The notes below the pieces were generated by a model. It saw only the letters and a list, made by a program, of their open reading frames with translations. It did not search any database and was not told where the DNA came from. This document shows positions 1 to 7,418 of a stretch of 32,642 nt of DNA, in pieces. Source of the DNA: a virus. The position numbers were made by a program, and so were the translations under genes. The stretch lies in IMG/VR virus record IMGVR_UViG_3300025810_000038, positions 1 to 32,642 of that record. One strand, given 5' to 3'. Position 1 is the stretch's first letter. The number at the start of each line of letters is the position of its first letter.

Positions 1-1
1 T

Positions 2-103
2 GGAAGCCATCTGCCTATCAACGACTTTGTCTACAACTCTTTTCTTATCGTGACGCTCGGCAGTTTTGGAATAGCAGGGCTTGAAAAATTTGCAAAGAAG
101 TGA
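2..103 (+). CDS. C-terminal fragment of a small membrane or lysis protein (partial)
   Basis: Only the last 33 codons are present; the gene enters from the left edge and stops at 101-103. The fragment has a hydrophobic stretch (SFLIVTLGSFGIAGL) followed by a basic tail, as at the end of a small holin-like membrane protein. Its stop overlaps the GTG start of the next gene at 100, so the two are probably translationally coupled. Too little is visible to name a family. Confidence 0.6.
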   Translation, partial: GSHLPINDFVYNSFLIVTLGSFGIAGLEKFAKK

Positions 104-504
104 AACAGATACAGCGCATAAAGTTGTTAGTATCCAAAATACGTCACATCTATCTGTATAGTGACAGCCAACCCACAGAGATTACTCTTGCGATTTGTCT
201 GATTGTTCTTTCCCCCGCTGTAACTATTGCAGAGGTAGGGTGGATGCCGATATACAATTTAGCGTGTATTGGATTTGGTTTATTTCAACTGTATTGTGTC
301 GCCAATGAGGACTTGCATTGCAGGATGCGAGCAGCCGTTCTAAGCATGAGTGCCTACATATCTACCTTCCTAATATATACGATAGAAGGAACTATCTTTG
401 TGTCACCCACACACTGGGGCTGGTTTGTCCTGGCCTTTAGCGCATGGGGCGTAGTTCGTAGACTGAACGCAGAATATTTACACAGAAAAACCAGAGAAAA
501 ATAA
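100..504 (+). CDS. Small multi-pass membrane protein, holin-like by context
   Basis: A 134-residue protein starting at GTG that overlaps the preceding stop. It has about three hydrophobic segments, near residues 26-46 (ITLAICLIVLSPAVTIAEV), 49-66 and 83-115, and a basic C-terminus rich in R and K. The last base of its stop codon is the first base of the next ATG at 504. Small polytopic proteins beside spanin-like genes are often holins in phages, so a lysis role is inferred from position and topology only. No family was recognised. Confidence 0.6.
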   Translation: MKQIQRIKLLVSKIRHIYLYSDSQPTEITLAICLIVLSPAVTIAEVGWMPIYNLACIGFGLFQLYCVANEDLHCRMRAAVLSMSAYISTFLIYTIEGTIFVSPTHWGWFVLAFSAWGVVRRLNAEYLHRKTREK

Positions 505-815
505 TGGAGTCTTGGATCCAGATAGCGATAACAGTTGTTACTGTATTAGGTAGTGGTGCGGCGTTCCAGTTTTACACCAATCGAATGAAGATGAAAGCAG
601 AAGAACGCAAAGGTGCTGAGGCTAACAATGATACTACCCTTTATCGTGACGACTTGAAGGCACGTGTAAGAAACCTTGAGGAACTATTAGCACACAGCGC
701 TGAAGAGAAAGAGAAGATGCGTGGTTCTATCTTAGAACTCACAGCAGAAGTTCATTCGCTTCGAGTCAAGGTAGAGTTCCTGGAAAAGGAAAACGAAATT
801 CTAAAATCAAGATAA
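504..815 (+). CDS. Membrane-anchored coiled-coil protein, possible inner-membrane lysis component
   Basis: A 103-residue protein with one N-terminal membrane segment (about residues 5-25, IQIAITVVTVLGSGAAF) followed by a long charged helix rich in E, K and L. The region from about residue 50 to 102 shows heptad-like spacing (ARVRNLEELLAHSAEEKEKM and onward). This is the topology of an inner-membrane spanin subunit, but many small phage proteins share it. Its stop overlaps the ATG of the lipoprotein gene at 815, which supports co-translation. Function is inferred from topology and neighbours. Confidence 0.6.
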   Translation: MESWIQIAITVVTVLGSGAAFQFYTNRMKMKAEERKGAEANNDTTLYRDDLKARVRNLEELLAHSAEEKEKMRGSILELTAEVHSLRVKVEFLEKENEILKSR

Positions 816-1234
816 TGAAATGGCTGGTCGGGTTAATCACAATAGGCTTGTTGAGTTCTTGCAGCGCTCAATGGCACCTCAAGCGCGCGGTAAAGAAGGA
901 CCCGACACTACTCAAGACGGACACGATTGCTATTGTGGATACGGTTGTGACTCCGCCTGTTACTTTGACGGACACGGTGATAACACGTGCACAGGATACC
1001 GTAGTAGTTCAGAAAGATAAACTCAAAGTCCAGGTAGTACGATCATATGATACTATCATGGTCGATGCTATATGTGAATCCGACACTATCGTTCAAATTG
1101 TAGAAGTACCTGCCCCATCCATCGTTATGAAGGACAGCGACAGGTGGTACAACAAGGTGTACAAGTTTTCTTTTTACGTGTTGTTGATTCTTCTACTACT
1201 TCTTTGGTTCCTAAGAGTGAATAGACCAGTCTAA
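815..1234 (+). CDS. Lipoprotein with C-terminal transmembrane segment, candidate unimolecular spanin
   Basis: A 139-residue protein with a lipoprotein signal ending in a lipobox (GLLSSC, lipidated Cys at residue 16), a threonine/valine-rich periplasmic segment of about 100 residues with beta-prone repeats such as TDTVITRAQDTVVV, and a strongly hydrophobic segment near residues 116-134 followed by a short basic tail. An outer-membrane lipid anchor plus an inner-membrane C-terminal anchor in one chain is the arrangement of u-spanins such as phage T1 gp11, which disrupt the outer membrane at the end of lysis. It is the last gene of the rightward cassette; the next leftward stop lies at 1235, so the two arms converge with no spacer. 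The u-spanin role is inferred from topology, not homology. Confidence 0.65.
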   Translation: MKWLVGLITIGLLSSCSAQWHLKRAVKKDPTLLKTDTIAIVDTVVTPPVTLTDTVITRAQDTVVVQKDKLKVQVVRSYDTIMVDAICESDTIVQIVEVPAPSIVMKDSDRWYNKVYKFSFYVLLILLLLLWFLRVNRPV

Positions 1235-1333
1235 TTAGGAACCGCAAGCCTCACAATCTTCTGGGTTAGAGATGTTACAAGTTGGCTGTTCAGCGGACTC
1301 AAGTTCCGCTACGAATTTGTCGAAGTCTTCCAT
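1235..1333 (-). CDS. Tiny Cys-containing protein of unknown function
   Basis: A 32-residue reading frame from ATG at 1331-1333 to TAA at 1235-1237, beginning MEDFDKFVAELESAEQP and ending in a cluster of three cysteines (CNISNPEDCEACGS). It is acidic and its stop abuts the stop of the convergent lipoprotein gene. It would be the last gene of the leftward block. Its size makes it uncertain, but the tight convergence and the Cys spacing favour a real gene. No function is proposed. Confidence 0.45.
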   Translation of the reverse strand: MEDFDKFVAELESAEQPTCNISNPEDCEACGS

Positions 1334-1402
1334 AGTGATTGATAAAAAAATAGGTTGTATCCCACGAAATTATGGGAGCCGTGAAGGTACAAAAGGAAAC
1401 GA

Positions 1403-1912
1403 TTAGGGTTTCAATTCGTAATAGGGTGAGTATGCGTGCTTTACATTCCACTCCCTTACTTCTGCTGGTGTGAAATCGGCGAATATGTAATCCTCGGGTG
1501 ATGTAAACAAGATGAAGAGTACCAGATCTGACTCCTCTTTGTCCATGGCTGGCTTGTTAGCCTTGAATGTTTTCTCGCAGGTCTTAACACTCAGTCCATA
1601 GTTCTTATCTGTCGCCTCAACTATGATGTCTGGGTCATCCGTCACGCTCTTGGTTTCTTTCAACAGCGTTGAGACTGTGTAGCGTATAACCTGTGGTGTG
1701 ATTTCAAAGTAGTGACGCATCAGTAACTCACCAAGTATGCCTATATATTCTGTATAGTATTCCCTCGATACCTCGCCAAGCAGTACAGACTTCTTTGTTC
1801 CTGTGCGCTGTTTATGTGTGCCCTCGTATCGTTGGCGATTAGCCTCAATGCGCATGAGGGTAAGGTCGTTTGCGTAATGCTTTAGGTATGGCGGTATGGT
1901 TAGGTTCTTCAT
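1403..1912 (-). CDS. Hypothetical protein with a PD-(D/E)XK nuclease-like core
   Basis: A 169-residue protein. Visible features are an early helix with a conserved-looking Glu (YIGILGELLMRHYF), then DDPDIIVEATDKNYGLSVKT, which has the spacing of a PD-x(n)-(D/E)xK-type catalytic core (PD, then S-V-K on the next strand), then a hydrophobic strand (DLVLFILF). That order resembles restriction-endonuclease-like folds, but the match is weak and read by eye. The start overlaps the stop of the glycosyltransferase gene by 4 bases, so the pair is co-translated. It could equally be another small enzyme. Confidence 0.6.
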   Translation of the reverse strand: MKNLTIPPYLKHYANDLTLMRIEANRQRYEGTHKQRTGTKKSVLLGEVSREYYTEYIGILGELLMRHYFEITPQVIRYTVSTLLKETKSVTDDPDIIVEATDKNYGLSVKTCEKTFKANKPAMDKEESDLVLFILFTSPEDYIFADFTPAEVREWNVKHAYSPYYELKP

Positions 1913-2874
1913 GACAGTCCTTCCAATCGTAGTTTGTTTATGGTAGACAAATCGTAGTGCTCTTTACAATACTCATACAGATTGTTTCCAAGTCTCTGCG
2001 CTTTGCTTAGTGTCATGCTTTCTACGGCCTCTTTCCATTCCTTTGGATTACTACATAGGATGCCTGTCTCTTCGTGCTTTATAACCTCCTTATATGGCGT
2101 TACGTTGGATGCTATTATTGCAGTACGAGTGAACCCCGCTTCTACTACCTTCAGTTCTGATTTGCACTTGTTGAATCTTGAGTTCTTCAAGGGGCTGAGG
2201 GAGACGTCGAAGAACTTATACAACTGTGCATACTGAGTAATATCCACGGGGTTCATTCTATACTTTGCTTTCAATCTATCGGGATAGTCCATCAGACCCA
2301 TGCAATATAACTCATGGTCTTCAAATGTCATTCCCATTTCATCTAAATCTTTTTGATGCCCATTAGCCCCAAGGTATCCAAAGCGAACCTTGTAATCTTT
2401 AGGTATATCCTTTTCCCAATCAGCCCACTGCTTCTCCTTCTGATGGATGGTATTTGGAATAACCCTATACACAGTGTCGGGGTTAATCTTCTTCATCCTC
2501 TCAGCGAGGTACGCTGATGGTGTCCAGATCTCATCCGCTATCTGTATGCTGTCTTTAATAAAGTACTGTTCGTTGTTCTTGTAATGGTCGTACGCTGGAT
2601 TGTCCTTTGGTAGTTCCCAATAGTCATCGTTGTCAAGTATAAGTTTGACATCGTTGTCTACTAAGAATTGTTTAAAGGCTTTAGCATCCGACACCCCGAA
2701 CCTTCTTGATCCCACCAAGTGCGACACACCAGATAAGTCAAACTCTTTGAGTTCGTTAAGGCTGTCAATAAAATGCACGTTGATTCCCTCCTCTTCCTTT
2801 AATCGGATGAAGGGTGTCATCAATCTGTGGTAGTTAATACCGTTTAGTCCGTCAAGATAAATCAGCGTCATCAT
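1909..2874 (-). CDS. Glycosyltransferase, GT-B fold (GT4-like)
   Basis: A 321-residue protein that probably transfers a sugar from a nucleotide-sugar donor. The C-terminal half carries the usual donor-binding pattern: KSELKVVEAGFTRTAIIAS (about residues 239-257), then PYKEVIKHEETGILCSNP, with the two Glu residues of the E-x7-E-like motif. The N-terminal half ends at a hinge near VIPNTI and has Rossmann-like strands (VSHLVGSRRF, KLILDNDDYW). Phage glycosyltransferases modify DNA, virion proteins or host surface sugars; the target cannot be told here. A sulfotransferase and an FkbM methyltransferase in the same block suggest a glycan route. Two ATG codons lie in tandem at the start. Confidence 0.8.
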   Translation of the reverse strand: MMTLIYLDGLNGINYHRLMTPFIRLKEEEGINVHFIDSLNELKEFDLSGVSHLVGSRRFGVSDAKAFKQFLVDNDVKLILDNDDYWELPKDNPAYDHYKNNEQYFIKDSIQIADEIWTPSAYLAERMKKINPDTVYRVIPNTIHQKEKQWADWEKDIPKDYKVRFGYLGANGHQKDLDEMGMTFEDHELYCMGLMDYPDRLKAKYRMNPVDITQYAQLYKFFDVSLSPLKNSRFNKCKSELKVVEAGFTRTAIIASNVTPYKEVIKHEETGILCSNPKEWKEAVESMTLSKAQRLGNNLYEYCKEHYDLSTINKLRLEGLS

Positions 2875-3076
2875 AATACTCCAGCAGCGCAGAACGTATT
2901 AGGTCAAATTCTGAATCAATGTTTCTCTTGTACTTACGGATGGTGTTGTGTAGTCTCTCGGCGTCCGTTCTTGGAGACCCTGCGTTTGTATGCAGGCTCT
3001 CGTACAACTCAGTCGCTGCCTCGTGCATGCGGCTGGTCGCAAGAAAGTAAACCTCACTCAACGATTTGATATCCAT
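2852..3076 (-). CDS. Hypothetical helical protein
   Basis: A 74-residue, mostly helical, charged protein (MDIKSLSEVYFLATSRMHEA at the N-terminus, acidic end EYYDDADLS). No motif was recognised. It overlaps both neighbours by 23 bases, the RusA-like gene upstream and the glycosyltransferase gene downstream, which fits the compact leftward operon. Confidence 0.6.
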   Translation of the reverse strand: MDIKSLSEVYFLATSRMHEAATELYESLHTNAGSPRTDAERLHNTIRKYKRNIDSEFDLIRSALLEYYDDADLS

Positions 3077-3428
3077 GGCATTTTATTTTGGCAACAAACT
3101 CATCCTTCTCTAACGTCGGGTCATATGCTGTTGACTGTGACGTAAAGAACTTTGGGTTGTCATCTTGAATATACCCATGATTTCGCAAATAATCCGCCAA
3201 AAACTTACAACAACATATAGCGTTATCAACATCGAAGCGACAATTGTAGCGAACATGTATAGACATTTTGTCCATACTGAACTTATCCAACTTGTCCATG
3301 GCCTTTGCAATTTCACCCCAGTACTTGTCCTTATACTTCTTGCGCACCGCATAGTGTCTACCAGAGTAGAACTGGTTGAGCGACGGTGGCTTCGGTAGAG
3401 TTACAATGATTTCTTCATATTCATTCAC
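3054..3428 (-). CDS. rusA: RusA-family Holliday junction resolvase
   Basis: A 124-residue endonuclease expected to cut four-way DNA junctions symmetrically during phage recombination and before packaging. The RusA pattern is clear: LPKPPSLNQFY near the N-terminus, then RFDVDNAICCCKFLADYL (residues 64-81) with the paired aspartates D66 and D68, then the GYIQDD motif (85-90) with the third acidic site. Length fits the family (about 120). The start is GTG at 3426-3428, three bases after the stop of the primase-helicase gene; no in-frame ATG lies near the N-terminus. The gene is next to the replication gene, as is common in phages. Confidence 0.88.
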   Translation of the reverse strand: MNEYEEIIVTLPKPPSLNQFYSGRHYAVRKKYKDKYWGEIAKAMDKLDKFSMDKMSIHVRYNCRFDVDNAICCCKFLADYLRNHGYIQDDNPKFFTSQSTAYDPTLEKDEFVAKIKCHGYQIVE

Positions 3429-3431
3429 ACC

Positions 3432-5198
3432 CTAATATAAGTCCAATGTGCTATTCTTGTATGCTAATGGCTTAAAGTTTTTAACACCCGTTCCAAGTTC
3501 AGTGAAACCTGTGTAAGAGGAATTGATTTCTATAAGGATAGGATCCAGGTATGGTGTTGGCATACCGCCCGTCTCTTGGTTGCGTTGTTTACGTACGTGT
3601 ATCTCTGTGCGTATACGTATAGCGTGCTCATCGGACTGAACCTTTCTATGGAATGTCAAGAAGGAATCGCAGCGGTTCACGAACTTACCACCGCCTTCAG
3701 TCATGGCCGCACCAGGTGCAACGGGTAGACCATCGGGCCCGGTAATGCGCTGTGCCTCCGTGATGCTGTGAGTGTTCAGCCATATCGCTATGTTATTAGT
3801 AACGCTAAACGTCAGCATTTCAGATGCCGCTTCATAGTGGTATTCATGTGAGGACAGTTGCGCCCCCTTAGATATCGTAGTCTTGAGTGAGTTGTATGGG
3901 TCAATCAAGAACCCATCGTACTTCTCCTGGCGTATGAGTTTCTCAGCGAACACAAGCAGGTCTGTGTAACTGTACACTTGCTCGTTGCTGATGACTGTGA
4001 AGTGCTCATTGACCCACTTGTATGCAGCGATACGTTCCTCGTAGTGCATGTCAGTAATACGTAGGTCAACCAAGAACTCCATCAACCTCATCTTAATAGA
4101 GGCGGTCTTGTTCTCCGAGGAGTATATAATCCAACGCCAACCATGTAGCACGGAAGCAGACACCATCAGATACAGCGCCGTCGTTGTCTTACCTACGTTG
4201 CTGTGTCCATTGATAATGGTAAACTCTTTCTTGAATAAGAAGTGCTTGTCAAGTTTAGGGAAGCCTGTGCTTAGTCCTTTCTCGATTTCTCCGTTGGCGA
4301 ACTTGTTAATCCATTCCAGATCATGGTGGTCAGAGGATATGAAAGACATGTCGCCATCATTGATACGCATCTCTCTGCGAATCTTGTTCTCGTCATCAAT
4401 GACCTCACGTATAGGCATCGAGCGCCCCTGCGTGATACCATCCATGATAGTCTTGCGTGCCAGGTCTGGGTCTTCCACATCCCTGCGCATGAGTTCACGT
4501 TCCATTACACGGATAGCCTCTTGCTCTTCCATCCGTCCAGCGCTGATGTATCCACCACATAGGATAGCGGCACGCAACAATGTGTTGTGCTTCTGCCCAT
4601 CGGGTGCCTTGCGTATCATGCGTGCAACGATGTCTATCTTATCGTAGTCGGTATAGGAGTCTTGTTGTACTACCTCCTGGTGTTGGCTACTCTCCGATAG
4701 CATAGCACCGAATACCTTACACTCATCGTTCTTGATGAGGTCTGGGTCGTAACTCTCGAAGCAGGCGCGCGATACATTAATCCCAGAAGGGTCTACCTCT
4801 AACCCATAGTTTCTTTCAAAGTAAGATTGCAGTGCACGGAAGTGGTCACGATGTCGCTCGGGATTACTGATACGGACAAGTGCTTTGAGACCGTCTCCAC
4901 TTGGAGACACCCAGCATGCTCGGATGTATTCATCAGTACCAAGCAATGCTTTGTAATCATTCGTGTCGATGTGGTCAAAGTCTAACACAACCATGCCACT
5001 GTGTCCTTCTATTTGCTCATCCCTCCTCCCTGTAAATACTCCAGAGAACAGCGATACAGGTAGTGTCTTCTTGACCTGCTTGTCTCCAGATCTCACCTGC
5101 TCGACCTTATCTTTGCTCTTGCCTTCAATGATTCGGTCAAGCGCAGAGTCTAATGTAATGTAATAGGGATTGTCAATCGCCGTGATTGACGGGAACAT
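3432..5198 (-). CDS. Primase-helicase: VirE/BT4734-like primase domain fused to DnaB-like helicase
   Basis: A 588-residue protein combining priming and unwinding. The N-terminal part has a PrimPol-like pattern seen in Bacteroidetes mobile elements: VVLDFDHID (about 70-78), SPSGDGLKALVRI (98-110) and SRACFESYDPDL (143-154). The C-terminal part is a RecA/DnaB-type ATPase with Walker A GHSNVGKTT near 331-339, a likely Walker B around KYDGFLIDPYNSL, and a later HVRKQRNQETGG segment like the DnaB arginine-finger and loop region. I chose the ATG at 5196-5198, which gives the usual MFPSI-type start and leaves a 10-base gap after the upstream stop at 5209. A longer in-frame start at 5264 (610 residues) would overlap the upstream gene by 56 bases. 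Confidence 0.88.
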   Translation of the reverse strand: MFPSITAIDNPYYITLDSALDRIIEGKSKDKVEQVRSGDKQVKKTLPVSLFSGVFTGRRDEQIEGHSGMVVLDFDHIDTNDYKALLGTDEYIRACWVSPSGDGLKALVRISNPERHRDHFRALQSYFERNYGLEVDPSGINVSRACFESYDPDLIKNDECKVFGAMLSESSQHQEVVQQDSYTDYDKIDIVARMIRKAPDGQKHNTLLRAAILCGGYISAGRMEEQEAIRVMERELMRRDVEDPDLARKTIMDGITQGRSMPIREVIDDENKIRREMRINDGDMSFISSDHHDLEWINKFANGEIEKGLSTGFPKLDKHFLFKKEFTIINGHSNVGKTTTALYLMVSASVLHGWRWIIYSSENKTASIKMRLMEFLVDLRITDMHYEERIAAYKWVNEHFTVISNEQVYSYTDLLVFAEKLIRQEKYDGFLIDPYNSLKTTISKGAQLSSHEYHYEAASEMLTFSVTNNIAIWLNTHSITEAQRITGPDGLPVAPGAAMTEGGGKFVNRCDSFLTFHRKVQSDEHAIRIRTEIHVRKQRNQETGGMPTPYLDPILIEINSSYTGFTELGTGVKNFKPLAYKNSTLDLY

Positions 5199-5208
5199 TG
5201 TAATTGAG

Positions 5209-5520
5209 TTAGCCCCATTCGTTGGCATAGTCTTCTTCTTTATGTATCTCCGAATATCCGACAATCTTTTGGGACTTGATGTTGAACACTCTAAAATTTT
5301 CTTTCTTGGCTGTGAGTTTAGTTTGGTCCTCTAAAAAGTTGAGGGCCTTGCTGTCTTTGTTGAGGTGCATCAAAGTCTTTGCTCTGCTTATACACTCCAT
5401 GTCATGCCACTTATGGATAGACATCTTCTTGCCTCGACGTGTTTGCCACATGATGTCTACCACGTACCAATGAATTGGCTGACCATACCGTCTTATTTCT
5501 TTTAGTTCATTGTCTTGCAT
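5209..5520 (-). CDS. Hypothetical protein
   Basis: A 103-residue basic protein with several Trp, Tyr and His residues (GQPIHWYVVDIMWQTRRGKK near the N-terminus) and a C-terminal acidic end (KEEDYANEWG). No family was recognised. It overlaps the sulfotransferase gene by 19 bases and precedes the primase-helicase gene, so it is within the replication operon. Confidence 0.6.
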   Translation of the reverse strand: MQDNELKEIRRYGQPIHWYVVDIMWQTRRGKKMSIHKWHDMECISRAKTLMHLNKDSKALNFLEDQTKLTAKKENFRVFNIKSQKIVGYSEIHKEEDYANEWG

Positions 5521-6134
5521 AATCTCTCGTAGTATTCAAAGTCCTCAGCATAATACATCTCTACAAGTTTCTTGGCATCATCATCAAGTTTGTATCCATC
5601 TTTAGGAGTGGTGTTGGACACGGGTAGTTTTGCTTTTAACCCAATGTTGCAGCATATGAAATCCCATTCACTCTCAATCTTGTCCATGTTGGCTACATAA
5701 ATATCCTTCTCGTTCAACCAATGCATTTGTTGATACGACCCATGTGGTCTTGACCAAGACTTATCGTATATATGGAAGTCGACAAAGCAGTGCTTATCAA
5801 TTACCTTGTCCTCTCTTCGGTAAAGGTTTTTCTCTGGCGTTAATAGCCACCACAATTTCTCAGTCTCTGGCCAATAAAAATCTACGTTGTACCTGTAGTG
5901 AGAGACGAACCTTTCGTATGGATTGCGAAAGAATGTAAACTTGAAGTACTCATTCCACTTTTCTTCGCCGACCTTCTCTCGTATCTCTGATGCAAGTTCG
6001 TGTCCGTATGGTGGTCGGTGGTTGCTTGGTACTGATCCTGGGTCTGCTACGTTAAACAAATCCTCTACGGATGTGCTTGCGTTCTTGGGAATGCGTATGA
6101 ATATACACTTATACTTATCGCTGACCACCATCAC
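5502..6134 (-). CDS. Sulfotransferase (Sulfotransfer_2-like carbohydrate sulfotransferase)
   Basis: A 210-residue protein that probably moves a sulfuryl group from PAPS to a sugar hydroxyl. The 5'-phosphosulfate-binding loop is IFIRIPKNASTSV (residues 11-23), where K and the following N-A-S-T match the family loop. The 3'-phosphate-binding segment is FTFFRNPYERFVSHYRY (66-82), with the family's R-N-P-Y-x-R-x-x-S pattern. The length is short but complete for bacterial and viral members. It overlaps the DnaA-domain gene by 4 bases. Together with the glycosyltransferase and FkbM methyltransferase it suggests that the phage decorates a glycan; the acceptor is unknown. Confidence 0.85.
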   Translation of the reverse strand: MMVVSDKYKCIFIRIPKNASTSVEDLFNVADPGSVPSNHRPPYGHELASEIREKVGEEKWNEYFKFTFFRNPYERFVSHYRYNVDFYWPETEKLWWLLTPEKNLYRREDKVIDKHCFVDFHIYDKSWSRPHGSYQQMHWLNEKDIYVANMDKIESEWDFICCNIGLKAKLPVSNTTPKDGYKLDDDAKKLVEMYYAEDFEYYERLCKTMN

Positions 6135-6586
6135 ATCAAGTTTTTCACGGTCATTATCTCATAGTAATCCAAGGTATCTGGATTATCTGTGTACAATACA
6201 ACTCTGTACTTCAAGTGGCGTGCAGAGGTTCTTTTCTTTCCCATTACCTGGTCGAGAATCTCAGACCCTTCTAAGAACTTCTTAGTGTATAGTTCGTTGA
6301 CTCTTCGTCCGTTGCTAAAAACATCTACTTGTCTCTTATGTGTCTTCAAACAAGCGATAACCGTAGTGTGGTGTCTGTTAAATAACTTACCAAGGTTATG
6401 CATAGTCAGTGTAGAGTTCTCTCTTAAGTATGCCCAAACCATACAGCGTGTTTCAACCAGCGGTCTATCTCTACGTGTGCTCGATAGGTCTGAGGGTATT
6501 ACCCTGTTCAACATGCTAAAGGTTTCAGTTGCTTCGTCGATTGCGTGCTGGTCAATCGTGCGAATGAAATGATATTCGTTACTCAT
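6131..6586 (-). CDS. DnaA domain-IV-like DNA-binding protein
   Basis: A 151-residue protein with the helix-turn-helix of the DnaA C-terminal domain, which reads DnaA boxes in double-stranded DNA. The segment from R45 to about K85 includes VETRCMVWAYLRENSTLTMH, followed by NLGKLFNRHHTTVIACLKTH, which matches the DnaA signature (G-x-x-F-x-x-R-x-H-T-T-V-x-x-A). No AAA+ ATPase domain is present, so it cannot act as a full initiator. It may mark an origin, load the phage primase-helicase, or compete with the host DnaA. The start overlaps the upstream stop by 4 bases. Confidence 0.82.
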   Translation of the reverse strand: MSNEYHFIRTIDQHAIDEATETFSMLNRVIPSDLSSTRRDRPLVETRCMVWAYLRENSTLTMHNLGKLFNRHHTTVIACLKTHKRQVDVFSNGRRVNELYTKKFLEGSEILDQVMGKKRTSARHLKYRVVLYTDNPDTLDYYEIMTVKNLM

Positions 6587-6810
6587 TTGTCAATGATAAT
6601 TCTTTTGTAGTACTCTGGTGCTACCCTTTTGATTTCTCTGTATATCTCATTCTCTGCTTCCCGTAATCCAGATTTGGTTTTCGTGTCTCCATATCCTCCC
6701 GTTCCGAATGATGTGTGTAATGAGGCAAGTGCCTCGAGTTGTTTGTCTACGTGCGCGCGTACAGAAGCGCACATCTTGGCACGTGATGCGCCTTTGCATA
6801 CCTTATCCAT
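6583..6810 (-). CDS. Hypothetical protein
   Basis: A 75-residue basic, largely helical protein with a Gly-rich middle (SFGTGGYGDTKTKSGLREAE). No motif was recognised. It overlaps the DnaA-domain gene by 4 bases, and its ATG shares one base with the stop of the FkbM methyltransferase gene. Confidence 0.55.
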   Translation of the reverse strand: MDKVCKGASRAKMCASVRAHVDKQLEALASLHTSFGTGGYGDTKTKSGLREAENEIYREIKRVAPEYYKRIIIDK

Positions 6811-7418
6811 TATGTAAGTGCGTTAAAATTATAATCGAAATGATTCCGTAGCGGATCTGGCTTGGTCAAGACATCTATTGCGTAGACGTCATACCTTTCA
6901 ACGAACACCAAGTAGCCTCGGCTTTCAAGTAGTTCCTTGATTACGTATGCGCCATTCTGAATGTGCTTGTGTTCCGCCTTGATGATTCCAGGCCTGTGCT
7001 TTCCGTCGTATATAACCTGGTTAAGTATCACTAAGTCATGTCCTTCGGTGTCTATCTTAAGGAAGTCTACCCTTGGTATTCCACTTGACTGTATAGCGTG
7101 CTGATAGGTGATTGTTTCTACTGTGCGTGAGGTTACGTTGGATTGGTTGGACGTATGCGTGTACTCCGCAAACGAACTCATGCCTGCAAAGTCTCTGTCG
7201 TTATCGACTACCTCCTTGTTAAAGACATTCATCTCACGTGTACCAGGCAGCACATCTACTGCTGCGTTAATGTAGTGTACACCCTTGTGCTTCTCCAGGT
7301 TGTTGAGGTATTCTGATATAGGTTCAACTACAACTCCTTTCCATCCTTCTTTAGCAAGGTCATTGAGTGAATCAAAATCACAACTACCTATCTCAACAAA
7401 GTATTTAGTATTCTTCAT
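6810..7418 (-). CDS. FkbM-family SAM-dependent methyltransferase
   Basis: A 202-residue methyltransferase. Motif I is YFVEIGSCDFDSLNDL at the N-terminus, the acidic strand-2 end is VVVEPISEY, and the family hallmark VDFLKIDTEGHDLVIL lies around residues 114-130. FkbM enzymes commonly O-methylate sugars or small molecules. I chose the ATG at 7416-7418, which starts directly at the Rossmann fold and overlaps the cyclotransferase gene by only 14 bases; an upstream in-frame start at 7505 would add 29 residues and a 101-base overlap. The enzyme fits a glycan-modifying set with the sulfotransferase and glycosyltransferase. Confidence 0.85.
   Translation of the reverse strand: MKNTKYFVEIGSCDFDSLNDLAKEGWKGVVVEPISEYLNNLEKHKGVHYINAAVDVLPGTREMNVFNKEVVDNDRDFAGMSSFAEYTHTSNQSNVTSRTVETITYQHAIQSSGIPRVDFLKIDTEGHDLVILNQVIYDGKHRPGIIKAEHKHIQNGAYVIKELLESRGYLVFVERYDVYAIDVLTKPDPLRNHFDYNFNALT

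Noticed and set aside
820-1020. 66-codon + strand frame inside the lipoprotein gene
   Set aside because: Shadow of the u-spanin-like gene, which has a clear lipobox, C-terminal membrane helix and coupled start.
1345-1376. Possible rho-independent terminator for the leftward block
   Set aside because: TCCCA/TGGGA is only 5 bp and the T-run is about 9 bases away from the stem, so support is weak.
4048-4647. 199-codon + strand frame opposite the primase-helicase gene
   Set aside because: Lies fully opposite a gene with clear Walker motifs; its Ser/Ile-rich translation has no pattern.
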